From positions 1 to 12,108 of the forward strand of contig JAEZIW010000055.1 of the NCBI GenBank assembly GCA_023436525.1: 12,108 nt of DNA, read 5' to 3'. Both the position numbers and the translations under genes were made by a program. A model generated the notes under the pieces. The model did not search any database. It worked only from the letters and a program-made list of their open reading frames with translations, and was not told where the DNA came from. Source of the stretch: Bacillota bacterium (GTDB lineage: Bacteria; Bacillota; Clostridia; Christensenellales; SZUA-584). This document shows, piece after piece, positions 1 to 6,314 of the stretch. Position 1 is the stretch's first letter. Each line of letters begins with the position of its first letter.

Positions 1-270
1 ATCAACAGAGGGTTTCTTTATTCCGTAGGCGGGCTGCTTGAAATGATTAAAGGGCTTAAATTCACCCGCAAGAGCGCCGCCGCATTCGGAAGCTACGGAT
101 GGAGCGGCGAGGCTGTCGGCCAGTTGACTCAGGCGCTGAAAGATGCCGGGTTTGAGGTGGCCGAGGGAATCAAAACGCTGTGGAAGCCGGACGGTGCGGC
201 ATTGACGGAATGTATGGAATACGGAAGAAACATAGCGGGGATAAAAGAAGATGGAATCGAGAACACTTGA
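1..270 (+). CDS. flavodiiron protein (FprA-type A-type flavoprotein), C-terminal end only
   Basis: The reading frame is open from the first base of the window and ends at the TGA at 268-270, so only the last 89 residues are present and the start lies upstream. The visible part begins INRGFLYSVGG and continues with FGSYGWSGEAVGQL and a GFEV strand. This is the end of the flavodoxin-like domain of FprA-type flavodiiron proteins, where the FGSYGWSGEA segment lies near the FMN site. Family members carry an N-terminal beta-lactamase-like diiron domain, not seen here, and reduce O2 to water or NO to N2O in the cytoplasm of anaerobes. The next gene starts 20 bases before this one stops, which suggests translational coupling. 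The ATG at 43 is an internal Met, not the start. Family assignment is secure; O2 versus NO preference cannot be told. Confidence 0.9.
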   Translation: MNRGFLYSVGGLLEMIKGLKFTRKSAAAFGSYGWSGEAVGQLTQALKDAGFEVAEGIKTLWKPDGAALTECMEYGRNIAGIKEDGIENT

Positions 271-481
271 TTTGAAGCAGTCGGTCTACACGCTGTGTAC
301 CGAGCACGCAGGGCTGGCCGATGTTTTGAAGCAGATCGGGTTTACCGACATCACAAAGCCCGGCATGCTGAACACGGCGGGACGGCTTATGACCATCCCC
401 AAGGGTGCGGCTTTCAAGAAAATCGACATGAGCACGATAAAAGCAAAGCTTGAAGAATCCGGCTATCACATCAGCGAATAG
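251..481 (+). CDS. DUF1858 domain-containing small protein
   Basis: This 76-residue protein is almost entirely one DUF1858 domain. The family pattern is clear: an N-terminal segment of the type LKQSVYTLC, a short helix ending GF, then the hallmark DITKPGMLNTAGRLMTIPKG (residues about 33-52) and a C-terminal helix ending in GYHI. The biochemical role of DUF1858 is not established. The domain is known as a small stand-alone protein or as a fused module near hybrid-cluster, hemerythrin-like or DUF438 proteins. The gene overlaps the end of the flavodiiron gene by 20 bases and is followed 11 bases later by the DUF438 gene, so the three are almost certainly co-transcribed. The Shine-Dalgarno site before the ATG is weak (AAAAGAAG), consistent with coupling to upstream translation. 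I infer a regulatory or partner role in the same stress pathway. Confidence 0.85.
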   Translation: MESRTLDLKQSVYTLCTEHAGLADVLKQIGFTDITKPGMLNTAGRLMTIPKGAAFKKIDMSTIKAKLEESGYHISE

Positions 482-492
482 GAGGGAGAACC

Positions 493-1710
493 ATGAGTCA
501 GGAAATCAACAACCGCGAGTACCGAAAGAAAGTGATCAAAGACCTGCTATCGCAGCTGCACGCGGGCAAAACGGTTGACGAGGTGAAATCGCAGTTTGAT
601 AAAGTGTTCGGCGGCGTTTCCGCGTCCGAGATATCCGAGGCGGAGCAGGCGCTGATATCCGAAGGGCTGCCCGTAGCCGAGGTTCAGCGGCTGTGCGATG
701 TGCATTCGGCGGTTTTCAAAGGTTCGATAGAAGATATCCATAAGCCGTCCGAAGCATCTAAAGCGCCGGGACACCCCGCACACACGCTGATTCAGGAGAA
801 CCGCGCACTGGAAACGCTGATAGAAAAACGCGTCCGACCGCATCTTGAGGCACTGACAAACGGCGCAAGTGCAAGCACGGACGATCTGCTGGCCGATTTG
901 AAAATGCTGACTGAAGTTCACAAGCATTATCTCAGAAAAGAAAACCTGCTGTTCCCGTATCTTGAGAAGTACGGCATCACGGCACCGCCCAAGGTGATGT
1001 GGGGCGTTGACGACGACATTCGCGCGCTGATCAAAACAGCCGCATCTGCCGCCGCCGTGTACGACGGCGATCCGCAGGCGGTTGCAGCCGCCGTTGACGA
1101 AGCGGTCACGCGAATTGAAGAGATGATATTTAAGGAAGAAAACATACTGCTGCCGATGCTGCTGGAAACGCTGACGCAGCAGGAATGGAAACGCATTGCG
1201 GATGAAAGCCACGACATCGGCTACTGCCTCATTGCCGACCCGCCCGCCTGGCACCCGACAGAGGCTGCACCGACGCAAGTCTCCGCTTATCCGGTTCAGG
1301 AGGGCGCGATCCATCTGCCCACAGGTGTGCTGTCGGTGAACGAGATCACCGCGTTGCTGGATGCATTGCCCGTTGATATCACATTTGTAGGCAAAGACGA
1401 TACAGTAAAGTATTTCTCGCAGGGAGCGGAGCGCGTGTTTCCGCGCACACGGGCCATCATCGGGCGCAAGGTATCAAACTGCCATCCGCCTGCCAGTGTG
1501 CACATTGTGGAAGGCATTATTAACGACTTCAAGTCGGGTAAAAAGACGCATGAGGATTTCTGGATCCATATGGGCGAGAAATACGTCTATATCCGCTATT
1601 TCGCAGTGAGAGATACGAATGGTGAGTATCTGGGAACGCTCGAGGTCACCCAGGACATTGCACCCGTGCAGCAGATCAGCGGTGAAAAGCGGCTTGTCTC
1701 CGACCTGTAA
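493..1710 (+). CDS. DUF438 / hemerythrin-like / PAS domain protein
   Basis: The protein has 405 residues and three parts. Residues about 8-80 are a helical DUF438 domain with the typical KKVIKDLLSQLHAGKTVDEV start. Residues about 92-245 are a hemerythrin-like four-helix bundle with candidate iron ligands H94/H97, H143/H145, E150, E215/E216 and H240. Residues about 283-395 are a PAS domain containing NCHPPASVH (329-337), RYFAVRD and GTLEVTQDI, ending in the GEKRL tail usual for this family. There is no signal peptide or membrane helix, so it is cytoplasmic. Hemerythrin-like domains bind diiron and react with O2 or NO; PAS domains sense ligands or redox state. With no attached kinase or cyclase domain, the output is unknown. 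A strong AGGAGGG site (481-487) supports the ATG at 493. It lies directly after a flavodiiron protein, which supports a role in O2/NO sensing or scavenging; that function is inferred. Confidence 0.88.
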   Translation: MSQEINNREYRKKVIKDLLSQLHAGKTVDEVKSQFDKVFGGVSASEISEAEQALISEGLPVAEVQRLCDVHSAVFKGSIEDIHKPSEASKAPGHPAHTLIQENRALETLIEKRVRPHLEALTNGASASTDDLLADLKMLTEVHKHYLRKENLLFPYLEKYGITAPPKVMWGVDDDIRALIKTAASAAAVYDGDPQAVAAAVDEAVTRIEEMIFKEENILLPMLLETLTQQEWKRIADESHDIGYCLIADPPAWHPTEAAPTQVSAYPVQEGAIHLPTGVLSVNEITALLDALPVDITFVGKDDTVKYFSQGAERVFPRTRAIIGRKVSNCHPPASVHIVEGIINDFKSGKKTHEDFWIHMGEKYVYIRYFAVRDTNGEYLGTLEVTQDIAPVQQISGEKRLVSDL

Positions 1711-1754
1711 TTTGTAATAGAACATATGAAACACAGTCAGAAAGGGGTTTAATC

Positions 1755-2102
1755 ATGAATATACTGAAAAACATTGATATGGATAAAGCGCTGGTGATGG
1801 CGGACCTCGTCACCTATCAGCCCGGCCAGATTGTGAGCCGAACACTCGTTCAGAACAAAGCTGTCAGCATCACGCTTTTCGCTTTCGACAAGGGCGAGGA
1901 GATCAGCTCGCATGAATCTCACGGCGACGCGATGGTCTACATGCTCGACGGCAGCGCCGCCATCACCGTGGGCCCCAGCGTTCACACGCTGACTTCCGGC
2001 CAGACGATTGTGATGCCGGCGGGCATCCCCCACGCTTTGGAGGCGGCAGAGCCTTTTAAAATGATGCTCGTGGTGGTGTTTCCGAGCACGAAGGATGAAT
2101 AA
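1755..2102 (+). CDS. small single-domain cupin protein
   Basis: This 115-residue protein is one cupin barrel. Motif 1 lies around residues 46-66, with H53, H56 and the segment DAMVYMLDG. Motif 2 lies around 82-95, with VMPAGIPHAL and H93. These histidines are the likely metal ligands. Small cupins of this type are cytoplasmic and their substrates are usually unknown; some act as sensors and some as enzymes. The start is supported by AAAGGGG eight bases before the ATG. The gene follows the DUF438 gene after 44 bases with no obvious promoter between them, and a strong terminator comes 11 bases after its stop, so it is probably the last gene of the flavodiiron operon. A part in redox stress is suggested by position only. 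Confidence 0.8.
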   Translation: MNILKNIDMDKALVMADLVTYQPGQIVSRTLVQNKAVSITLFAFDKGEEISSHESHGDAMVYMLDGSAAITVGPSVHTLTSGQTIVMPAGIPHALEAAEPFKMMLVVVFPSTKDE

Positions 2103-2113
2103 GAGTTTTCACT

Positions 2114-2144
2114 GAACCGGCCTTCTAAAGGCCGGTTCTTTTTT
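2114..2144 (+). terminator. Rho-independent terminator of the flavodiiron/DUF438/cupin operon
   Basis: There is a perfect 10-bp stem, GAACCGGCCT (2114-2123) with AGGCCGGTTC (2129-2138). A T:A pair can extend it, leaving a three-base loop, and six T residues (2139-2144) follow. It begins 11 bases after the cupin stop codon. This is a textbook intrinsic terminator. Confidence 0.92.
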
Positions 2145-2160
2145 ATACATTCGTTAAATA

Positions 2161-2189
2161 TTGTCACCGACAACCATCAATGATATTAT
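2161..2189 (+). promoter_or_regulatory. sigma-A type promoter for the ogt-like gene
   Basis: TTGTCA (2161-2166, 5 of 6 matches to TTGACA) is followed after 17 bases by TATTAT (2184-2189, 5 of 6 matches to TATAAT) in an AT-rich stretch. A shifted TATAAT at 2187-2192 would give a 20-base spacer and is less likely. Predicted transcription start is near 2196, leaving a leader of about 44 bases before the ATG at 2240. It sits just after the preceding terminator, as expected for a new transcription unit. Confidence 0.6.
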
Positions 2190-2239
2190 AATAATTGACC
2201 TCTCTTGTCCCGTATTCGCAAAGCAGATAGGAGGCACCT

Positions 2240-2716
2240 ATGAAATTTGACGATATCATAAACCGCGTGGCTTGCCGTGCCGAGACGCCGCTCGGCGTTT
2301 TCACGGCGCTCTATGAAAACGGCACCATACGCCGCGTGCTGTTCCCTGACGAAGAACCCGGCAGTTTCACCGTCTATGACGATACGCTGCCGTTTGCCGC
2401 ACAAATCAGCGAATACTTTGCAGACACACGCCGCGAATTTTCTCTGCCCATGCTGATTCCGGGTACGCCGTTCCGAGAGGCTGTCTACAAAGCCGTCATC
2501 GCCATTCCGTACGGGGGTACCGCATCCTATTCGGCTGTGGCGCTTGCCGCCGGGTATCCGCTTGCCATGCGCGCCGTGGGCACCGCGATGAAGCTGAATC
2601 CGCTGCCGCTGCTGATCCCATGCCATCGCGTTATCCATAAGGGCAGCAAAGCACAGGCCTACCGCGGCGGCCTTGATATCAAGAGCTTCCTGCTCGATTT
2701 GGAATCGTCAACATGA
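2240..2716 (+). CDS. ogt: methylated-DNA--protein-cysteine methyltransferase
   Basis: This 158-residue protein belongs to the Ogt/MGMT family, which removes alkyl groups from O6-alkylguanine by irreversible transfer to a cysteine of the protein. The catalytic motif is LLIPCHRVI (124-132), with acceptor C128. Before it lies the DNA-binding helix region AMRAVGTAMKLNP (109-121), and after it the YRGG-KSFLLDLE tail. The IPYGGTASYSAVA segment (89-101) matches the IPxGxTxSYxxhA consensus, with Gly where Glu is common. The short N-terminal domain (about 1-70) and the length fit single-domain Ogt rather than fused Ada. A GATAGGAGG site precedes the ATG, and a promoter lies at 2161-2189. The membrane-protein gene starts 30 bases after its stop and is probably co-transcribed. 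Confidence 0.93.
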   Translation: MKFDDIINRVACRAETPLGVFTALYENGTIRRVLFPDEEPGSFTVYDDTLPFAAQISEYFADTRREFSLPMLIPGTPFREAVYKAVIAIPYGGTASYSAVALAAGYPLAMRAVGTAMKLNPLPLLIPCHRVIHKGSKAQAYRGGLDIKSFLLDLESST

Positions 2717-2746
2717 TGTAAAAATCGTTCTCAAGGAGATAACGAA

Positions 2747-3319
2747 ATGCGCGATTTGAGTGAAATTGGTCTCTTGTTGAATCTTGAGAAGGGGGCACGT
2801 GCTTATCAGCTTGGCTCTCTTCTCTCAAAAAAGCAGAACAAAACGGCTGAAGAAGTTGAAATTGTAAAGAGCTTTAAGCATGTCCTTCGAAACGCGGTTG
2901 TTTTCACACTTGTTTGCGTCATCATCATCTCAGCAGCCATCGTTTTTTTGTTTTCCTCTGCAGAAATGAGCAGTGACGTTAAACGATACGGAACCGTTAT
3001 CGAAAACAACAAGGTGAGATACGTGCAAAACACGATGCAGTATACCTCCTTGAAAGATCTTGGAATTGACCTTGAAGCCGCTAACGAGGGGGATCAGATC
3101 ATTCTGTTTTTTGATCATGATGATCAAATAATCAACGCCATTCCTGAAAAGGCCGCTGACAAAGATTCGTCGACGAAAATGGCCGTTTTCTTGATTGTGT
3201 TTGTGGGGTCTGTTGTTTTTTTGACCGCCGCGACAGTGATCATGAAGCGCACATCGGGCAAAAAATGGTATGAGTGGTTGGCCTCTGATGAGGCCATTCG
3301 CGCAAGCCTGTGTCAATAA
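2747..3319 (+). CDS. hypothetical membrane protein with two transmembrane helices
   Basis: I do not recognise this 190-residue protein. Residues 1-48 are a charged cytoplasmic N-terminus, with LLSKKQNK and a short helix. A strong hydrophobic helix spans about 49-70 (VVFTLVCVIIISAAIVFLF). Residues about 72-142 form a polar loop with alternating strand-like segments (KRYGTVIENNKVRYV, DQIILFFDHDDQIINAIP). A second helix spans about 144-166, and the basic tail MKRTSGKKWYEW is cytoplasmic. Positive charges flanking both helices put the loop outside. An AAGGAGAT site seven bases before the ATG makes the start secure. It lies 30 bases after the ogt-like gene and probably shares its promoter, but nothing connects it to DNA repair. 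No catalytic motif is visible. Confidence 0.75.
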   Translation: MRDLSEIGLLLNLEKGARAYQLGSLLSKKQNKTAEEVEIVKSFKHVLRNAVVFTLVCVIIISAAIVFLFSSAEMSSDVKRYGTVIENNKVRYVQNTMQYTSLKDLGIDLEAANEGDQIILFFDHDDQIINAIPEKAADKDSSTKMAVFLIVFVGSVVFLTAATVIMKRTSGKKWYEWLASDEAIRASLCQ

Positions 3320-3432
3320 AAGCTTACGCTTTGATACTGACGCAAAACGGGTTCTAATAGCCTGAATTTGTTTATATACAGTACGGTTTTGAAACCATCA
3401 GCAAAAACAAAATATTTGTTTGGAGTCTTTCT

Positions 3433-4320
3433 ATGAAAACGATCACACTCATGCTGCTGGCCATTTGCATGGCTTTGACTCTTATGGGCTGCGGCAACAC
3501 AACAACGTTATCAGACAAAGAGATCGACACCTTGTTTGCACAGCGTCTCACCGCGCCCGAGCTGCCCCCCGGCGACAAGCCCAATGAGGCGATTTGCACC
3601 GACTACACGGATCGCGGGCTGCTGCGCATCTGCTACACAAAGCAGGCGGATGTGAAGCATAAGCTTCAGGTGCTTTGCGGCGACAGGCACATTGAATATA
3701 ACCTAAAGGCCGATGGCAGCAATGAGGATTTTTCGCTGCAGTTTGGCAGCGGCGATTACACGGTGCGCATACTGCAAAACGAATCCGGCAGCAATTATGT
3801 TGAAAACGAAACCGAAACCTTCCCCGTATCGCTCAGCAGCGAAACTGTTCCCTACTTGAATTCGGTGCAAAACGTCAGATGGGATTATACCGTTCAGCCC
3901 ATTAAGGATGTGCGCAAAATCATTGCGCCCGCTTTGGAAAAAGCGGCGGATGATGAGCTGTTGACCGAATGCACCCGCAGCCTTTACAGCTATATATGCG
4001 CGCATATTCAATACGACAACGACAAAGCCCAAAACATCGAGTACGATTATCTCCCCGATATTGAGCAGACCTACACCGATGAAAAGGGCATCTGCTACGA
4101 TTACGCCTCGCTGTTTGGCGCGATGCTGCGCAGCATCGGAATTCCGGCTAAGCTTGTGAAGGGTTACGCAAAAGAAAACCCGGATGTTTACCACGCGTGG
4201 AACGAGGTTTATTTGGACGGCGAGTGGAAACTGATTGATACGACGCTGGACGCATCTTCGGGTGCACAGAATCAGATGTTTAAAAGCGCAGCAGACTATA
4301 TGAAGGTATCAGAATACTGA
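3433..4320 (+). CDS. lipoprotein with transglutaminase-like domain
   Basis: The 295-residue protein starts with a lipoprotein signal (MKTITLMLLAICMALTLMGC); lipobox LMGC, with C20 the predicted lipidated residue, so it is anchored outside the membrane. Residues about 55-140 form an unrecognised strand-rich segment. Residues about 175-275 are a transglutaminase-like core: GICYDYASLFGAMLRSIGIPAK carries the nucleophile C221, YHAWNEVYLDGEW carries H254, and LIDTT carries D269, a complete Cys-His-Asp triad. Bacterial members act as peptidases, isopeptidases or cross-linkers on surface or cell-wall substrates; the substrate here is unknown. GGAG at 3422-3425 supports the ATG. Only weak promoter-like elements were seen in the 113-base gap before it (TATACA at 3375-3380 without a good -35). 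The next gene is 374 bases away, so it appears monocistronic. Confidence 0.88.
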   Translation: MKTITLMLLAICMALTLMGCGNTTTLSDKEIDTLFAQRLTAPELPPGDKPNEAICTDYTDRGLLRICYTKQADVKHKLQVLCGDRHIEYNLKADGSNEDFSLQFGSGDYTVRILQNESGSNYVENETETFPVSLSSETVPYLNSVQNVRWDYTVQPIKDVRKIIAPALEKAADDELLTECTRSLYSYICAHIQYDNDKAQNIEYDYLPDIEQTYTDEKGICYDYASLFGAMLRSIGIPAKLVKGYAKENPDVYHAWNEVYLDGEWKLIDTTLDASSGAQNQMFKSAADYMKVSEY

Positions 4321-4423
4321 GTTAAATATGCTATATAGCTTTATAAATGAAGGATGTTCAAAGTTTCGTCAGTAAACCCAAAGGCTGTTTATCGGCCTTT
4401 CAGCTGCCGACAAAGCTCCTGCG

Positions 4424-4476
4424 TGTCATTTCGAGCGAGCGACAACAAGTCGACTACGCAAGTGGAAAACATGACA
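4424..4476. repeat. short dispersed-repeat-like element (TGTCATTTCGAGCGAGCG type)
   Basis: The segment begins TGTCATTTCGAGCGAGCGA and ends in ATGACA, so its ends form a 6-bp inverted repeat (4424-4429 and 4471-4476). The left end resembles the widespread bacterial intergenic repeat of the type GTCATT(T/C)CGAGCGAAGCGAG, which I recall from many genomes; its right half here is degenerate. The resemblance is from memory and has not been checked by search. It has no coding capacity. Confidence 0.4.
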
Positions 4477-4608
4477 TATGGAGGGGTTACCATCAAGCTG
4501 AACGGGCAAAAAAACGGCCATTTTTCATGCCTGTTTTTCACGATCTTCGTTTACCAATACACTTCTCTTTTTTCGTTCTTATTTCGCCAAATTTCGCCCA
4601 TTTTCTTA

Positions 4609-4638
4609 TTGACGAAGAGCTTGCGTATATGCTTTAAT
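4609..4638 (+). promoter_or_regulatory. candidate sigma-A promoter of the XRE-pot operon
   Basis: TTGACG (4609-4614, 5 of 6) is followed after 18 bases by TTTAAT (4633-4638, 5 of 6). Transcription would start near 4645, giving a leader of about 50 bases that covers the palindromes at 4649-4675. A second, weaker pair, TTTACA (4650-4655) and TAATAT (4674-4679) with an 18-base spacer, overlaps the palindromes and would give an almost leaderless transcript. Which of the two is used cannot be told by eye. Confidence 0.5.
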
Positions 4639-4648
4639 ATATTTGTTT

Positions 4649-4675
4649 GTTTACAAAGAGTAAACTTCAAGTTTA
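4649..4675. promoter_or_regulatory. overlapping palindromes, likely operator for the XRE-cupin regulator
   Basis: GTTTAC-AAAGA-GTAAAC (4649-4665) is a perfect 6+6 inverted repeat. It overlaps a second perfect palindrome, TAAACTT-C-AAGTTTA (4661-4675). The result is three alternating half-sites of the GTTTA type at 11- and 9-base centre spacing. Their position between the promoter and the regulator's start codon suggests autoregulation by the downstream helix-turn-helix protein. The operator role is inferred from position and symmetry. Confidence 0.55.
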
Positions 4676-4694
4676 ATATAGTGTGTTTTCAGAA

Positions 4695-5252
4695 ATGAGG
4701 CCAAGCGCTTTGGAAATCGGAAAAAAAGTCAAAGACCTGCGCATAAGGCTGGGGCTGACTCAGGAAGACCTTGCCGACAGAGCCGAGCTTTCCAAGGGAT
4801 TTATATCCCAGGTGGAAAGAGACTTGACGTCGCCCTCCATTGCGACGCTGGAGGACATTTTGGAGTGCCTTGGTACCACATTAAAGGATTTCTTTGCCGA
4901 GGTTCAGGAGCAGCAAAAAACGGTCTACAAAAAGCAGGACATGTATGTGAAAACGGATGCCGAGCAGGGCACCGAAATCGTTTGGCTGATGCCCGGCGCA
5001 CAAGGCTGCTCTATGGAGCCCATTTTGCTGTCGCTTGAACCAAAGGGCAGCACGTGGCCCCACCCGCCGCACGAAGGCGACGAGTTTGGGTATGTGCTGC
5101 TGGGCACCGTCACGCTTCACCTTGGCGACAAACAAATGCGTGTGAAGCGCGGCGAGAGCTTTTTCTTCAGCCCCAAGCACACCCATTATCTTGAGAATAC
5201 AAGCAGCCAAACGGCGAAAATCATCTGGGTGTCGTCCCCGCCGTCATTCTAA
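4695..5252 (+). CDS. XRE-family transcriptional regulator with C-terminal cupin sensor domain
   Basis: Read from the ATG at 4695, the protein has 185 residues. Residues about 8-66 are an XRE/Cro-type helix-turn-helix (LRIRLGLTQEDLADRAELSKGFISQVERDLTSPSIATLEDI), and residues about 105-180 are a cupin barrel with HPPHEGDEFGYVLLG (123-137) and FSPKHTHYLEN (158-168). This architecture is known for PuuR-type and related regulators of small-molecule uptake, with the cupin sensing the ligand. Directly downstream by 21 bases is potA, so a polyamine is the probable signal. The start is uncertain: a GTG at 4683 would add four residues, and neither start has a Shine-Dalgarno site. The ATG places the helix-turn-helix at the usual distance from the N-terminus. 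Autoregulation through 4649-4675 is inferred. Confidence 0.9.
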   Translation: MRPSALEIGKKVKDLRIRLGLTQEDLADRAELSKGFISQVERDLTSPSIATLEDILECLGTTLKDFFAEVQEQQKTVYKKQDMYVKTDAEQGTEIVWLMPGAQGCSMEPILLSLEPKGSTWPHPPHEGDEFGYVLLGTVTLHLGDKQMRVKRGESFFFSPKHTHYLENTSSQTAKIIWVSSPPSF

Positions 5253-5273
5253 CACTTTCCGGAGAAACCAAGT

Positions 5274-6314
5274 ATGAAAAAGATACTCGAACTCAAAAAC
5301 ATCAGCAAAGACTTCGACAAGGGCGAAGTATTAAGCAATATCAATCTGTACGTTCGGCAAGGTGAGTTTTTAACGCTGCTCGGGCCCTCCGGCTGCGGCA
5401 AAACCACGTTGCTGCGCATCATCGGCGGATTCGAGACACCCGGCACCGGGCAAGTATTCTTCGACGGCAAAGACATCACCTCGCTGCCGCCGTATATGCG
5501 CCAGGTGAATACGGTTTTTCAGCATTTTGCGCTGTTTCCGCATCTGAATGTTTATGACAATATCGCCTTCGGGCTGAATATTAAAAAACTGCCCAAGGAT
5601 CAAATCAAGGCCAAGATCACCGAGATTCTTGCGCTCACAAATCTATCCGGCTTTGAGAAGCGCCACATCAGCAAGCTTTCCGGCGGCGAGAAACAGCGCG
5701 TTGCCATCGCGCGTGCGCTCGTTTGCGAGCCTTCGCTGCTGCTGCTCGATGAACCGCTGGGCGCTCTCGATTTGAAGCTGCGCAAAGCAATGCAGATTGA
5801 GCTTAAAAACATGCACAAAAAGCTCGGGCTCACATTCGTATACGTCACGCACGATCAGGAAGAGGCGATGATGCTCTCAGATACCATCGTGGTTTTAAAG
5901 GACGGCGTGGTTCAGCACGTCGGCACGCCCGAAGACATTTACAACGAACCCAACAACGCGTTCGTCGCCGATTTTATTGGCGAAAGCAACATATTGCCGG
6001 GCCGGTATCTGCAGGACAAACGCGTCGAATTCGCGGGCGCGGCGTTTGACTGCCTCCCCCATCCGTTCTCACCGGGCGACATGGTGGATGTCGTCGTGCG
6101 CCCCGAGGATATTGAGTTTGTGAAATCCGGCGGCCAAGTCAGCGGCATCGTGACGTCTTCTGTGTTTATGGGCGTTCATTACGACATCCGCATTACCGAC
6201 GACAACGGCAACGAATGGCTTGTTCAGTCGACCAAAACACCGGGCGAAGGCAACCGCGCGCACCTTTTTATAGGCGAGGATTGCATTCACCTGATGCCGA
6301 AGGAGGCCTCATGA
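5274..6314 (+). CDS. potA: spermidine/putrescine ABC transporter ATP-binding protein PotA
   Basis: This 346-residue ATPase drives polyamine import from the cytoplasmic face. Seen in order are Walker A GPSGCGKT (37-44), the Q-loop glutamine Q83, the signature LSGGEKQRVAIARAL (135-149), Walker B LLLLDE (155-160), D-loop GALD (163-166) and switch histidine H193 in VTHDQEEA. A C-terminal TOBE-type regulatory domain covers about 235-342. The FETPGTG, PPYMRQVNTVFQ and FPHLNVYDNIAFGL segments are typical of the PotA/PotG group rather than sugar importers. Glu in LSGGE replaces the frequent Gln and is acceptable. The GGAG site nine bases before the ATG is moderate. The stop overlaps the potB start as ATGA. 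Substrate is assigned from family and the linked permease and binding-protein genes. Confidence 0.95.
   Translation: MKKILELKNISKDFDKGEVLSNINLYVRQGEFLTLLGPSGCGKTTLLRIIGGFETPGTGQVFFDGKDITSLPPYMRQVNTVFQHFALFPHLNVYDNIAFGLNIKKLPKDQIKAKITEILALTNLSGFEKRHISKLSGGEKQRVAIARALVCEPSLLLLDEPLGALDLKLRKAMQIELKNMHKKLGLTFVYVTHDQEEAMMLSDTIVVLKDGVVQHVGTPEDIYNEPNNAFVADFIGESNILPGRYLQDKRVEFAGAAFDCLPHPFSPGDMVDVVVRPEDIEFVKSGGQVSGIVTSSVFMGVHYDIRITDDNGNEWLVQSTKTPGEGNRAHLFIGEDCIHLMPKEAS
6300..6306 (+). promoter_or_regulatory. Shine-Dalgarno site fixing the potB start
   Basis: AAGGAGG lies four bases before the ATG at 6311, inside the last codons of potA. It selects this ATG over the in-frame ATG at 6215, which has no ribosome binding site and would add 32 non-hydrophobic residues encoded within potA. 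Confidence 0.75.

Larger units (their letters stand above)
4321..4694 (+). other. non-coding intergenic region before the XRE-pot operon
   Basis: No credible gene lies in this stretch of about 374 bases. Two overlapping open frames here (4347-4637 and 4354-4698) have no family-like pattern and no ribosome binding site. In order it holds a weak hairpin AAAGGC/GCCTTT (4380-4385 and 4395-4400) without a T-run, a dispersed-repeat-like element (4424-4476), a T-rich stretch (about 4508-4605), a promoter (4609-4638) and operator-like palindromes (4649-4675). Confidence 0.7.

Noticed and set aside
547..1314. Long minus-strand open frame (255 residues) opposite the DUF438 gene
   Set aside because: It is antisense to a clearly recognised protein and its translation is low-complexity and Arg/Cys-rich, as expected from a shadow frame.
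3319..3332. AAAGC-TTAC-GCTTT hairpin directly after the membrane-protein gene
   Set aside because: The stem is only five pairs and no T-run follows, so it is not a convincing terminator.
4380..4400. AAAGGC/GCCTTT hairpin after the transglutaminase-like lipoprotein gene
   Set aside because: The stem is six pairs with a nine-base loop and is followed by CAGCTGCC rather than a T-run; possibly a decayed terminator but not supportable.
4347..4698. Two overlapping plus-strand open frames of 96 and 114 residues before the regulator gene
   Set aside because: They lack ribosome binding sites and family-like patterns, run through a repeat-like element and a T-rich stretch, and overlap the promoter and operator.
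6215..6310. Upstream in-frame start for potB
   Set aside because: It lies within potA, has no ribosome binding site and would put a polar stretch ahead of the first membrane helix; the AAGGAGG at 6300 selects the ATG at 6311.
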